NCBI GenBank assembly: GCA_020429045.1
Contig: JAGQLS010000004.1
Span: 38,173-102,172 of the forward strand
Length of the DNA stretch: 64,000 bases
Reading direction: 5' to 3'
Origin: Candidatus Woesebacteria bacterium
GTDB lineage: Bacteria > Patescibacteriota > Microgenomatia > UBA1406 > GWC2-37-13
The notes under the pieces were generated by a model, which was not told the origin of the DNA, did not search any database, and saw only the letters and a list, made by a program, of their open reading frames with translations. This document shows, one piece after another, positions 18,228 to 26,468 of the stretch; the stretch's first letter is position 1; every line of letters begins with the position of its first letter. A program made the translations under genes and the position numbers.

Positions 18228-19409
18228 TTATTCTTTCTGCTCTTTGACAAGCATAAACGCAATAGGAAAAACGATAATGAGCGTTATTAAACCCAGCGAT
18301 GTAAAAATAAATTTTGTTCCGATAGTATCTTGCACTTTTCCTCCAATGGAAACAAGAACAATAGAAACAATGCTAACCATCATGTTGAGTGTCGATATCG
18401 CTGTTGCACGATATTTCGATTGTATGTATTGATTGAGAATTCCGTCCAAAAGAGCAAACCGACCGCTCCCTGCTACCTGAGTAAAAACTGCCATAATCGG
18501 GGCAAACCAACCGTATGAAAGAAGTCCGGGTAAAAGTCCAATGACCATAATTACTGGTAATAAAATATATATTTGCTTTCGAGATAACGAAATATAGTGG
18601 GTAACAATAAATAATATGATTGCCGAACAAACGTAAACAATGCTCATACTATGACCTGCAGCGACTTCTCCAAAACCTGAATCATAGAGAAAGGGCAGAA
18701 TAAAATACGTGAGACACGACCAAGTTATACCCCCTACCAACAAATAATACAAACTCAGCGTACGTATGTATGGTGTTTTGGTTAGTTCTTTCAACCCTTG
18801 TTTAGTTTGGATTATATATGAAGACCAAGAAAATTTCTCAGAGTCAATGTGTGGCTCAACTGAAAAAAAATAGCATATTCCTACGACCATATGAGCAACT
18901 GCAACAGCAAAATACGGAAATCCAAAATATATCGTATATAAATACCCTCCAAAAAATGCAGCGATTGCTAACGCGCTTCGGATGAATAAACCATACCGCG
19001 CATAAAGCTTGGAAAAATGATTTTCTTGTTTTAGTTCTTTTAAAGTGTCAAACAGAAGCGCTGTGTCCGAACCAGAATTGAGAGCCTCACCAAGAGCTGG
19101 GATAATATAAAATGCTGCAAAGACTACTTTTGTCTGAGCAAATGGGAGGAGAAAATATCCGATACTGCTTACAACCCACGCGATAACAAGAGACGTACGC
19201 CTTCCAATAAGGTCTGCCAAAGCTCCGGTTGGAACTTCTAATAGTACAATAAATGCCGAACGCGCAGCATACAAAAGCCCCATTTCTGTAAAGGTCAGAA
19301 TGCGCGACTGGAATGCCACCCAAATCGAAATATGAAAGAGTAAATGAGCAAAAAAATTAGCAAAATAAAAAATCTTGAGATTGCGTTTGAGTTTAAGAGT
19401 AAATTGCAT
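18228..19409 (-). CDS. MFS transporter
   Basis: 393 aa with about 12 hydrophobic segments. The loop 2-3 signature is present as GALADLIGRRTSLVIAW (~62-78, the GxLaDrxGrr pattern). It is a proton-coupled or facilitative transporter of unknown substrate; drug/metabolite efflux members are the closest in style. A minus-strand TATAAT ends 7 nt before the ATG, again giving no room for a ribosome-binding site. Confidence 0.85.
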   Translation of the reverse strand: MQFTLKLKRNLKIFYFANFFAHLLFHISIWVAFQSRILTFTEMGLLYAARSAFIVLLEVPTGALADLIGRRTSLVIAWVVSSIGYFLLPFAQTKVVFAAFYIIPALGEALNSGSDTALLFDTLKELKQENHFSKLYARYGLFIRSALAIAAFFGGYLYTIYFGFPYFAVAVAHMVVGICYFFSVEPHIDSEKFSWSSYIIQTKQGLKELTKTPYIRTLSLYYLLVGGITWSCLTYFILPFLYDSGFGEVAAGHSMSIVYVCSAIILFIVTHYISLSRKQIYILLPVIMVIGLLPGLLSYGWFAPIMAVFTQVAGSGRFALLDGILNQYIQSKYRATAISTLNMMVSIVSIVLVSIGGKVQDTIGTKFIFTSLGLITLIIVFPIAFMLVKEQKE

Positions 19410-19465
19410 GATTTCAATTATATTAACAAAACGTACTCATTCATATATCCTGCCTCCCGTGAGTT

Positions 19466-20293
19466 TTAGATTGAAAAAAGAGTCTGCGCGTTTTTTGTTG
19501 TTGTGTTTTTTACAACATCAAGCGCTTTTTCTTTCACGTCCGCTACTTTTTCTGCTATGACAGGAATGTTCACGGGCGTGTTTGGATATTCTTTTCGTGA
19601 TCGCATTGGTTCTGGCAAAATAAACGGACTGTCGGTCTCAAGAACAAGCATCGAGAGCGGAACGGTTTTGATGAATGTTTGTTTTTCAAGATCATAGGTG
19701 ATATCACCGTCGATACCGATATACATATCGTGCTCTTTGGCAAATGAGAGTAGCGATTCGTTCACTTCACAACAATGAAAAACAGCGTGATGGCGAAGAT
19801 TATCATTCCACTCGGATGCTAAAATACGCAGCACATCGTCAACCGCTTCGCGATTGTGGATGATAAGCGCGCGGTGATATTGAATTGCGAGTTGTATTTG
19901 CTTTCTCATGAGTTCCTCTTGAAGGGCTATAAATGTTGGATCGACGGCATAGGATTCGTATTTGGTTTGCTTATAAACGTGCCGATCCATACCGATCTCC
20001 CCTACTGCAACAACAATCCTTTCATGAAGAAGCGATTCAATCTCCTGCAAAGTATTTTCAGCGGTAAGACCATCGTGCGTCATGATCTCAAACGCATGGT
20101 GAGGATGAACGCCCACAGCAGCATACGTACCATCATGAGAAGATGCTATTTCTACTGCTTTTTGCGAGGTGGAAACATCGGTTCCCGGAATAACCATGGT
20201 AGTGACGCCCGCATTTTGAGCGGACTCAATAACCTGATCAACAGTCTTTCTAAATCGCTTAAAATTGAGGTGGCAGTGAGTATCTATGTACAT
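19466..20293 (-). CDS. TatD-family metal-dependent hydrolase/DNase
   Basis: 275 aa from MYIDTHCHLN; an upstream extension to 20338 is not family sequence. Metal ligands are visible in THCHLN (start), GEIGMD (~92), the HNREA segment (~143), the HCCEVN segment and LVLETDSPF (~210). TatD proteins are 3'-5' exonucleases acting on DNA/RNA and are linked to repair and DNA turnover. The HxHxN variant seen here is normal for the family. Confidence 0.88.
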   Translation of the reverse strand: MYIDTHCHLNFKRFRKTVDQVIESAQNAGVTTMVIPGTDVSTSQKAVEIASSHDGTYAAVGVHPHHAFEIMTHDGLTAENTLQEIESLLHERIVVAVGEIGMDRHVYKQTKYESYAVDPTFIALQEELMRKQIQLAIQYHRALIIHNREAVDDVLRILASEWNDNLRHHAVFHCCEVNESLLSFAKEHDMYIGIDGDITYDLEKQTFIKTVPLSMLVLETDSPFILPEPMRSRKEYPNTPVNIPVIAEKVADVKEKALDVVKNTTTKNAQTLFSI

Positions 20294-20342
20294 ATTCTGT
20301 TTGATAATGAAGATATTATAATCAAACCTGCACCCCATCTAC

Positions 20343-20371
20343 TTGCCATTTTCGATCACGTGCTTTATAGT
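20343..20371 (+). promoter_or_regulatory. promoter of rpiB-like gene, leaderless type
   Basis: TTGCCA (20343-20348), 17-nt spacer, TATAGT (20366-20371). The ATG at 20378 follows after 6 nt, where transcription would start. The element lies upstream of, and divergent from, the tatD start. Confidence 0.65.
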
Positions 20372-20377
20372 TAAGAT

Positions 20378-20827
20378 ATGACTGTCTTTATTGGGGCAGA
20401 TCACAATGGATTCGCTCTCAAAAATACTCTGATTGACTATCTCCACGAGAAAAACATCCGTATTGAAGATTTGGGGAACTACGATTACGACCCCGAAGAC
20501 GATCACCCAGATTTCGCCCAAGCCGTTGGAAAGGCTGTACTACAAAACCCAGATGATTTTCGTGGCATCGTCATTTGTGGTTCCGGCATTGGCGTCTCGA
20601 TAGCTGCAAATCGGCTCAACGGGATTTACTGCGCGCTCGGATTCAATGAAGAACAGGTGAAACACGGAAGAGCAAACGATCACATAAACGTTCTTGCCCT
20701 TCCCGCAGAACATATAACTGATGAAGAAGCAAAGGGCATGGTCGATATATTTCTCCACACTGAAAAAAATCCCAAGGAAAAATATCTACGCAGAATCAAG
20801 AAAATTGACCAGATTCAACATCAATAA
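20378..20827 (+). CDS. rpiB: ribose-5-phosphate isomerase B / LacAB-type sugar-phosphate isomerase
   Basis: 149 aa, the usual RpiB length. The N-terminal GADHNGFALKN and the catalytic/anion-binding GIVICGSGIGVSIAANR (Cys plus the GSGIG loop) identify the family, and NDHINVLALP follows. It interconverts ribose-5-P and ribulose-5-P (or related sugars). The 3' end overlaps the convergent dprA by 32 bp. Together with the RPE-like gene at 36.1 kb it may serve the non-oxidative pentose phosphate route. Confidence 0.88.
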   Translation: MTVFIGADHNGFALKNTLIDYLHEKNIRIEDLGNYDYDPEDDHPDFAQAVGKAVLQNPDDFRGIVICGSGIGVSIAANRLNGIYCALGFNEEQVKHGRANDHINVLALPAEHITDEEAKGMVDIFLHTEKNPKEKYLRRIKKIDQIQHQ

Positions 20828-21902
20828 CATACGTGCCATCGTCATTCTTTGTGATAATTCCCTGCAATTCTAAATTAGAAAGCAATATCAAGATTTCGTG
20901 AATCGGCTGTTGTGTGGTGCGCGCAAGCTCATCTGGAGTGAATGCCTCTTGTGACAACAACCTAACGAGTGCATCTTCGGATGGAGATAGTTTTTTCATG
21001 GCAGCGGATTTTTGAGCTGACACGTGCATATCGTATTCGTCTAAGATATCCTGAACTGATGTGACGAGTTTTGCGCCCTGCTGAATGAGCAGATTGGGTG
21101 CTTGAGACAACTCGGAAGTGATAGGAGCCGGTACTGCAAATACATCTTTTCCCTGTTCTGCAGCATAACGAGCGGTAATCAACGATCCAGAATCTTTTGT
21201 CCCTTCCACAACCAATACCCCCTTCGATAACCCGGAGACAAGCCGATTGCGCGCAACAAACATTCCCTTTTTCGTTTGCATGTCCGGTGGGAATTCTGAC
21301 ATGACAAGGCCATCGTGTTGAATAATCTCGGCGTATAGTTTCCGATTGGCCCAAGGATACACAATATTTACCCCGCACCCGAGCACTGCTATTGTTCTGT
21401 TTCCTTGGTTTAAGGCCCCCCAGTGAGCGCTTGCATCTACCCCAAGCGCCATTCCCGAAACAATGACAAAATGCGCACTGCTGAGCTGACTTCCGAATTT
21501 TCGAGCCACTTGCGCGCCATAGTTGCTCGCCTTGCGCGTGCCGACAATTGCGAAAAAGGCGTCTTTATTAAAATCGTACGCGTCGAGATTTCCTTTGATG
21601 TACAAACAAATCGGCGTATCTGAAAGATCAAGTAACGCTTGCGGAAAAGATGGATGCGTTCGGTGCAAAATGGTAATACTATTGTTTCGATACAATTTGA
21701 GACAGCGTTCAGCGTCAAACTGCGAACGAAATGAAATAAATTTTTGCGTACGAGTCGATCCAAGCAACGGAATATATTCTTGCTCTCGAGCTTGATAGGC
21801 TTTTTCTGCTGAACCAAAATGAGATACTAATGAATCGAAAAAAAGTGGACCTATACCCGGCGCTTGAGAAAAACCAAGATAATAACTGATGTCATTACTC
21901 AT
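20796..21902 (-). CDS. dprA: DNA-processing protein DprA
   Basis: 368 aa from MSNDISYY; a frame nine codons longer exists. The N-terminal HhH/SAM-like part has APGIGPLFFDSL. The central Rossmann-like DprA domain has VGTRKASNYGA, SGMALGVDASAHWGAL, LGCGVNIVYPWANR, SEFPPDMQTKKGMFVARNR and GSLITARYAAEQGK. The C-terminal winged helix (~310-368) resembles the DprA wHTH that contacts RecA or DNA. DprA loads RecA onto incoming single-stranded DNA during natural transformation. With the type IV pilus genes at 56-63 kb it argues for DNA uptake, although no comEC is present in the window. Confidence 0.93.
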   Translation of the reverse strand: MSNDISYYLGFSQAPGIGPLFFDSLVSHFGSAEKAYQAREQEYIPLLGSTRTQKFISFRSQFDAERCLKLYRNNSITILHRTHPSFPQALLDLSDTPICLYIKGNLDAYDFNKDAFFAIVGTRKASNYGAQVARKFGSQLSSAHFVIVSGMALGVDASAHWGALNQGNRTIAVLGCGVNIVYPWANRKLYAEIIQHDGLVMSEFPPDMQTKKGMFVARNRLVSGLSKGVLVVEGTKDSGSLITARYAAEQGKDVFAVPAPITSELSQAPNLLIQQGAKLVTSVQDILDEYDMHVSAQKSAAMKKLSPSEDALVRLLSQEAFTPDELARTTQQPIHEILILLSNLELQGIITKNDDGTYVIDVESGQFS

Positions 21903-21947
21903 CACATAAGTGTAACAGTTTTGTGACAATGTGCAGAGACTATTTGA

Positions 21948-22763
21948 TTATGCAGTATGTAATTTTTTTGGCTGATGCAGTTGCGCGTGTTGCCAGACAA
22001 GTTCAAAAAGCTGTTTTTGAAACGTTGCTACTTTGTTGTTATGTATTTCCACGCCAAATACTTCTCCTTCGTGCCAATTGTAAATAGCAACTACGTCGTT
22101 GTAAATATCCATTTGATGGTTTATGTTTAATTTTTTTGGAGAAATATACCGCGATTCCCACTGTGGCCAATGATCATTTTTTTTCTGAGGGTATGTTTTT
22201 AGAGAACGTACATAGTCATCAGAAAAAATATCACGTCCGTGTAATTTCAATCTTTCACGCTCTTCTTTCCAGCGATGCATAAAATGTTCGCCGATAAACG
22301 GCTCCATCACCCGATATGTATAACCCAATATTATCTCTTCGGCCGCCAGCACATTCCAAATCATTTGCCGAATACCATTTTGACCACGATACATAATGAT
22401 CTGCGTTTCTGGCTGCTGCAAAGAAGATTGCAACAATGGATTACGTTGTATTTCTTGAAATAGTTCTTCTGCTTCTTGCATACGATGTTTTTGATGATCG
22501 ATAAGAAAACGGATGCGTGAAAATGGGGCAAGTTGCCATTTAACAACATACTCATCCACTACTTCGTCGACGAGTTGGTTGTCGCGGAGTTCTTCGATAA
22601 TACGATAAAGTGTGGAGCGCGGAATGGATGTTGCACGAGAAAGTTCCAAGATTGTTGACGTCCCGCGTGTATAGAGCTGGCTTAAAATATCAATTTTACG
22701 GTCCTCAAGATTGAGGAGTTTTAACAGGGTAATAAACGATGGATGTGTGGTCGTGTCTACCAT
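21948..22763 (-). CDS. TrmB-type transcriptional regulator
   Basis: 271 aa. The N-terminal winged helix (~15-75; ILELSRATSIPRSTLYRIIEELRDNQLV) is followed by a short coiled linker (~85-110) and a C-terminal PLD-like sensor domain (MYRGQNGIRQMIWNVLAAEEIILGYTYR, given in part, to FGVEIHNNKVATFQKQLFELVW). TrmB proteins sense sugars in archaea; related proteins are frequent in CPR bacteria with unknown ligands. A gene encoding a look-alike sensor domain without the HTH is transcribed divergently from 22875. A 7-bp inverted repeat sits between them and is a candidate operator. Confidence 0.78.
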   Translation of the reverse strand: MVDTTTHPSFITLLKLLNLEDRKIDILSQLYTRGTSTILELSRATSIPRSTLYRIIEELRDNQLVDEVVDEYVVKWQLAPFSRIRFLIDHQKHRMQEAEELFQEIQRNPLLQSSLQQPETQIIMYRGQNGIRQMIWNVLAAEEIILGYTYRVMEPFIGEHFMHRWKEERERLKLHGRDIFSDDYVRSLKTYPQKKNDHWPQWESRYISPKKLNINHQMDIYNDVVAIYNWHEGEVFGVEIHNNKVATFQKQLFELVWQHAQLHQPKKLHTA

Positions 22764-22822
22764 ATGGACAACAAATTTACAAATTTATATCTTCATAATA
22801 ACATAGTTGTGTTAAATGTTCA

Positions 22823-22849
22823 ATTATTGGACATACAATGCTCAATAAT
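22823..22849. promoter_or_regulatory. inverted repeat between divergent TrmB-type genes, candidate operator
   Basis: ATTATTG (22823-22829) and CAATAAT (22843-22849) are exact inverse copies, 13 nt apart. They overlap the likely -35/-10 region of the rightward gene (TTGGAC ... TAATAC). Confidence 0.4.
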
Positions 22850-22874
22850 AATACATGAAAGGGGGTGAAAAAAT

Positions 22875-23303
22875 ATGAAAAACACATCATCGATACCTAT
22901 GTATCTCGACAAAAAAGGGATTATGGAAGTGTACGAAGCTTCTCTTAAAAGTGACGCGGTAGATATTGTGTGTATGTCACATAACTATCAAGCAGTGCTT
23001 GGTGACTATTTTGATAATACCTACGCTCCTCGACTCTATGATAACTGTCGTCAAACAAGAGAAATTCTGCCTCAAAAAGACTTGAAGAATGCTTCCCCGG
23101 AAAGCGACAGGAAAAAACATCAAGTGCGCTATGTCACAACAAACGAGACGAGTGAAAGCGACATGATGATATTCGACAACAAAGTAGTGTTGATTTCTTT
23201 TTCTCATGAAAGTCCGTTTGCAATTGTCATCTCTGACAAGGAGATTGTGAATGGATTCAAAGTTCGCTTTGCAGCTCTGTGGAAAGCATGTGAAGTGGAA
23301 TGA
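22875..23303 (+). CDS. stand-alone TrmB-like sensor domain protein (no HTH)
   Basis: 142 aa. The sequence resembles the C-terminal effector domain of TrmB-like regulators (YEASLKSDAVDIVCMSHNYQ ... MMIFDNKVVLISFSHESPFAIVISD ... FKVRFAALWKACE, parts only) but has no DNA-binding helix. It is divergent from the full-length TrmB-type regulator, which suggests a partner or antagonist. It is the one gene here with a strong Shine-Dalgarno sequence (AAAGGGGGTG, 8 nt before the ATG), so its translation differs from the leaderless neighbours. Confidence 0.65.
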   Translation: MKNTSSIPMYLDKKGIMEVYEASLKSDAVDIVCMSHNYQAVLGDYFDNTYAPRLYDNCRQTREILPQKDLKNASPESDRKKHQVRYVTTNETSESDMMIFDNKVVLISFSHESPFAIVISDKEIVNGFKVRFAALWKACEVE

Positions 23304-23313
23304 ATTACATAAA

Positions 23314-23343
23314 GAACGGACGGATCACAGCATCCGTCCGTTC
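23314..23343. terminator. bidirectional hairpin between convergent genes
   Basis: GAACGGACGGAT and ATCCGTCCGTTC form a perfect 12-bp, GC-rich stem with a 6-nt loop (CACAGC), 11 nt past the plus-strand stop and 6 nt from the minus-strand stop. On the minus strand it is followed by TTTATG, so it best serves the antiporter gene. Confidence 0.75.
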
Positions 23344-23349
23344 TGGAAG

Positions 23350-25026
23350 TCATATGCTACGTTCGTGTAAATATGCAAGGTGCTTATTTTTTAAGTCAAG
23401 GTAATTATTTTTTACCAAACCGTGTTTCTCGATAATTTTGACTGCGTGCTGTGCACCTAAATAGTGCGGCATAATGACATACGTCGCTCCTACTTCGTAG
23501 AGCGTGCGCGCCTCTTGGGCATTGTGCGAAATAACTAAAATAATGGCTTTTCTATTCTTTGTTCGTATTTCCCGCACCAACATGGTATTGACTTCAAAGC
23601 TGGGAATGGTCGATATAACAAATTGCACATTTTTTAAATCGAGTTCGGACACAAATTCTGAATCTGCTGCATCGCCGTATATGTAAGGTTCGTGCTCATC
23701 TTCCAAGATATGAATAGATGAAGGATTGTAATCAACAACAATATATTCAAGACCAATTTTTTTCAATATTTGTAGAAAGTCCTGCCCAACACGCTGATAT
23801 CCAAACAGTATCGCCTGATATGATTGTTCTTCTGGGCGTTTCACCGGAGTTTTCATCAAATACAACGCTTCAAGTAATTTTTCTAGACGCGGGTACAGTT
23901 TGTCGGCGTGCAAAATAAGATAGGCTGAAACTGAGATGGTGATGATTCCAACCATAGTGATGATCGAAAGCACCGTTTGATCAAGGTGTCCAAGCTGAAA
24001 CCCAAGCGTTGCCAAAATAAGAGAAAATTCGCTAATCTGCGCAACCGTCAAGCCGGTGTAGAAACTCGTGCGTTTACTATAGCGCATAAGGTTCATTAGT
24101 ATAATCATAATGACCGGGTTGCCGATAATAACAAAAATCGAAAATACGAACGCTGGGAAAAGGATGCGCGAAAAATCGGTGAACATCATGTGCGAACCAA
24201 GGAGAATAAAAAAAGTAAGGACAAAAAAATCTCTTAACGGCCGCAAACGCGAAGATACTTCATAAGCGTATGGCGTTGTTGAAAGTGTCACTCCCCCCAC
24301 TAACGCCCCAATTTCTACCGAAAATCCGATAAAGTGGAATAGCGCTGCAAAACTAAACCCCCAGACGATAGAAAAAAGAAACAACAACTCCTGGGAGGAA
24401 GCAACAAATGACTCTATACGCGGCAGGAGAAATGAGGTAAGAAGTACGATGCCACCGATAAGAAACAGCGCCTTCAAAACAATTGTCGTAATGATGATAA
24501 AGAAGCTTCCTTCGACGTTTGGGCCGAAAGATGAAGCTACAAGTAAAATGATTGTTGCGATAACATCCTGCACAATCAGAAACCCAATCGCTATTTTTCC
24601 ATACAGTTTTTTGAGGTCTCCTTTGTCAGAAAGAAGCTTGAGGATGATGATGGTGCTGCTGAAGGTAAGCGCTATACCCACATATAAAGCAGCAATTTGA
24701 TCTAAACCTAAAAGCAGCGCGAGACCAAATCCGATCGCAGAAGTAAGCACAACCTGGGCAATCCCCGTGAATATTGAAACCTTCCCCACTTCTTTAATCA
24801 CTTTTGGACTTAAATTGATACCGATGATAAAAAGTAATATGGTGATACCAAAAGTAGAAAATAATTCTATTGTATCTATACTTTTGAGTATATTGAGGCC
24901 ATAGGGACCAACGAGAACGCCAGTCAAAATATAGCCTACAATGAGCGGTTGTTTAAAAAAACGCAATGCGATGGAAATAGTAAAGGCGATACCGAGGACA
25001 AGGGTGAGTTCTATAAAAATTTCCAT
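23350..25026 (-). CDS. CPA2-type cation/proton antiporter with TrkA-N domain (KefB-like)
   Basis: 558 aa. Residues 1-~380 contain about 12 membrane helices with the CPA2 phrase FFKQPLIVGYILTGVLVGP near the start and VGIALTFSSTIIILKLL in the core. A cytosolic RCK/TrkA-N nucleotide-binding domain follows at ~395-530 (AILFGYQRVGQDFLQIL, YIYGDAADSEFV). Such proteins exchange Na+ or K+ for H+ and are gated by NAD(H) or related ligands. Ion specificity cannot be decided. It ends at the strong hairpin to its left. Confidence 0.9.
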   Translation of the reverse strand: MEIFIELTLVLGIAFTISIALRFFKQPLIVGYILTGVLVGPYGLNILKSIDTIELFSTFGITILLFIIGINLSPKVIKEVGKVSIFTGIAQVVLTSAIGFGLALLLGLDQIAALYVGIALTFSSTIIILKLLSDKGDLKKLYGKIAIGFLIVQDVIATIILLVASSFGPNVEGSFFIIITTIVLKALFLIGGIVLLTSFLLPRIESFVASSQELLFLFSIVWGFSFAALFHFIGFSVEIGALVGGVTLSTTPYAYEVSSRLRPLRDFFVLTFFILLGSHMMFTDFSRILFPAFVFSIFVIIGNPVIMIILMNLMRYSKRTSFYTGLTVAQISEFSLILATLGFQLGHLDQTVLSIITMVGIITISVSAYLILHADKLYPRLEKLLEALYLMKTPVKRPEEQSYQAILFGYQRVGQDFLQILKKIGLEYIVVDYNPSSIHILEDEHEPYIYGDAADSEFVSELDLKNVQFVISTIPSFEVNTMLVREIRTKNRKAIILVISHNAQEARTLYEVGATYVIMPHYLGAQHAVKIIEKHGLVKNNYLDLKNKHLAYLHERSI

Positions 25027-25057
25027 TTAAGATTATACTGCGGAAAAAAAACGATTA

Positions 25058-26434
25058 TTAATAAAGAATTGTTGGGTAAGGCATTATCGATGATGATTGA
25101 AAAAACAGATAGATAATAAGAAGCGTTATGATACATGCAAAGAAAAACCAAAATAGAGTCATGGTCGCTGTTATCAAGCCCCAAGTCATACCCTTTTTCT
25201 TCCATATGACAACTGAAGGAGCGAAGATGATGAATGGGTATACTATGAACGAGAAACCCAAAATAAGAAAAATAACAAAGATAAACAAATTTCCGAGAGA
25301 TGATGCTGTGAAAAAGATCAGTACAGAAAATACAATTATTGTATATATTTCTGCACATGCTGCACTTACAAAAGCGGCAAGACTACTGATGAGGAAATTT
25401 TTTACGAGCGTGGCTTTTTTCTTTTGACTTTCCGTTGTATCGCCCTGCTTTTTCCGAAGTATCGAAAGCGCTGCAACAATAACAAGGACAGCAATACTTA
25501 CAATAACAAAAATCGTCATGCTTAGTTCTTTGCCATAAAGACGAAACGGAAAATCTGCATATGCCCCCGATACAGTAAATGATTCGTTGGCTTGCAGATT
25601 GGCGCTTGTTTTTGTTATTCTCCCTAGTCCGATACGCTGATAGTACGTATCAAACGATTGATTCGCAATTGACGGCATTACCGTTCCCTGTTCAACAACA
25701 GCAGAAAGCTCTTTTGGTTCTGCAAAAGTGTAATTTGTCTTTGCCCTGGCTCCTTTGAGAAGATAATCTTGCTCGGTTTCAATACCAACAGTGAGGTTTC
25801 GAATTATCTTATCTGATGTAAGCGTTTCGAAGTTGTATTCATATGCTCCGAATATGTTTCGCTTGGTAAATCCATTGGTTCTGAAATAGACAACGAAGCT
25901 GCCTGATTTTTCGGGAGCAATGGCTTGAGGTAAATCTATGAGCGTGTTGCCGTCAGGCTGTAATGAAACGTGCGCTTTTTTAAATGTAGTCTCTCCATAC
26001 CAAAAGTTATAATAATCGGGTTCTTGATATTGGAGACATGTTGGCGAACGCTCAACAACAGAGCCGGAAATAGACTCTGGAGATGGTGCATATCGGACAC
26101 ATTGAGGACTCCGGATGGCCTGGTATACGAGAAGATCTGTTGTTTGAATCTTGGGCAAGCGCAAGGTAACAGCTGATTGTGTCGCCGATTGCGTGTTGAT
26201 AAATGCTACGCGAAGGTTGACAACTGCTTCGCCATTGCCACGAAAATAAACAGTGTAGGCGTGATCCTGACTCATCACGGGAAACTGTTCATTGTCTACA
26301 GGCGGGATCGGCGGACCGATAATCGCAGCATCGTTCTTTTGCTGCGCCGATACCGTACCGGAAACAAAAAGAAATAGTATGCTCAATATACTCAACGATA
26401 AAATGATTCTTTTTTTCATATGTGTTTGGGTCAT
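25058..26434 (-). CDS. secreted/membrane protein with large extracytoplasmic domain and C-terminal helices, unknown
   Basis: 458 aa. The ATG at 26434 is chosen because TTGACA-18-TATAGT (26439-26468) ends 4 nt before it. A signal peptide (~7-30, ending TVSAQ) is followed by ~270 residues of predicted beta-rich extracytoplasmic sequence, with a proline/polar start (PPIPPVDNEQFPV) and a pair of cysteines (SPQCVRY, SPTCLQY). Four or more membrane helices occupy ~300-458. The overall shape recalls DUF2207-like proteins, but I cannot assign a family. The gene lies directly after the phosphatase-kinase fusion gene, whose stop codon overlaps its -35 box. Confidence 0.65.
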   Translation of the reverse strand: MTQTHMKKRIILSLSILSILFLFVSGTVSAQQKNDAAIIGPPIPPVDNEQFPVMSQDHAYTVYFRGNGEAVVNLRVAFINTQSATQSAVTLRLPKIQTTDLLVYQAIRSPQCVRYAPSPESISGSVVERSPTCLQYQEPDYYNFWYGETTFKKAHVSLQPDGNTLIDLPQAIAPEKSGSFVVYFRTNGFTKRNIFGAYEYNFETLTSDKIIRNLTVGIETEQDYLLKGARAKTNYTFAEPKELSAVVEQGTVMPSIANQSFDTYYQRIGLGRITKTSANLQANESFTVSGAYADFPFRLYGKELSMTIFVIVSIAVLVIVAALSILRKKQGDTTESQKKKATLVKNFLISSLAAFVSAACAEIYTIIVFSVLIFFTASSLGNLFIFVIFLILGFSFIVYPFIIFAPSVVIWKKKGMTWGLITATMTLFWFFFACIITLLIIYLFFQSSSIMPYPTILY

Positions 26435-26438
26435 GTAA

Positions 26439-26468
26439 ACTATACTGAAACCGAGATGCATCTGTCAA
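26439..26468 (-). promoter_or_regulatory. promoter overlapping the upstream stop codon
   Basis: On the minus strand TTGACA (26468-26463), 18-nt spacer, TATAGT (26444-26439), then 4 nt to the ATG at 26434. The TGA stop of the upstream gene lies within TTGACA. Confidence 0.65.

Noticed and set aside
18724-18742. TTATACCCCCTACC resembling a CsoR half-operator
   Set aside because: No opposing half-site and inside the MFS coding sequence; likely chance.
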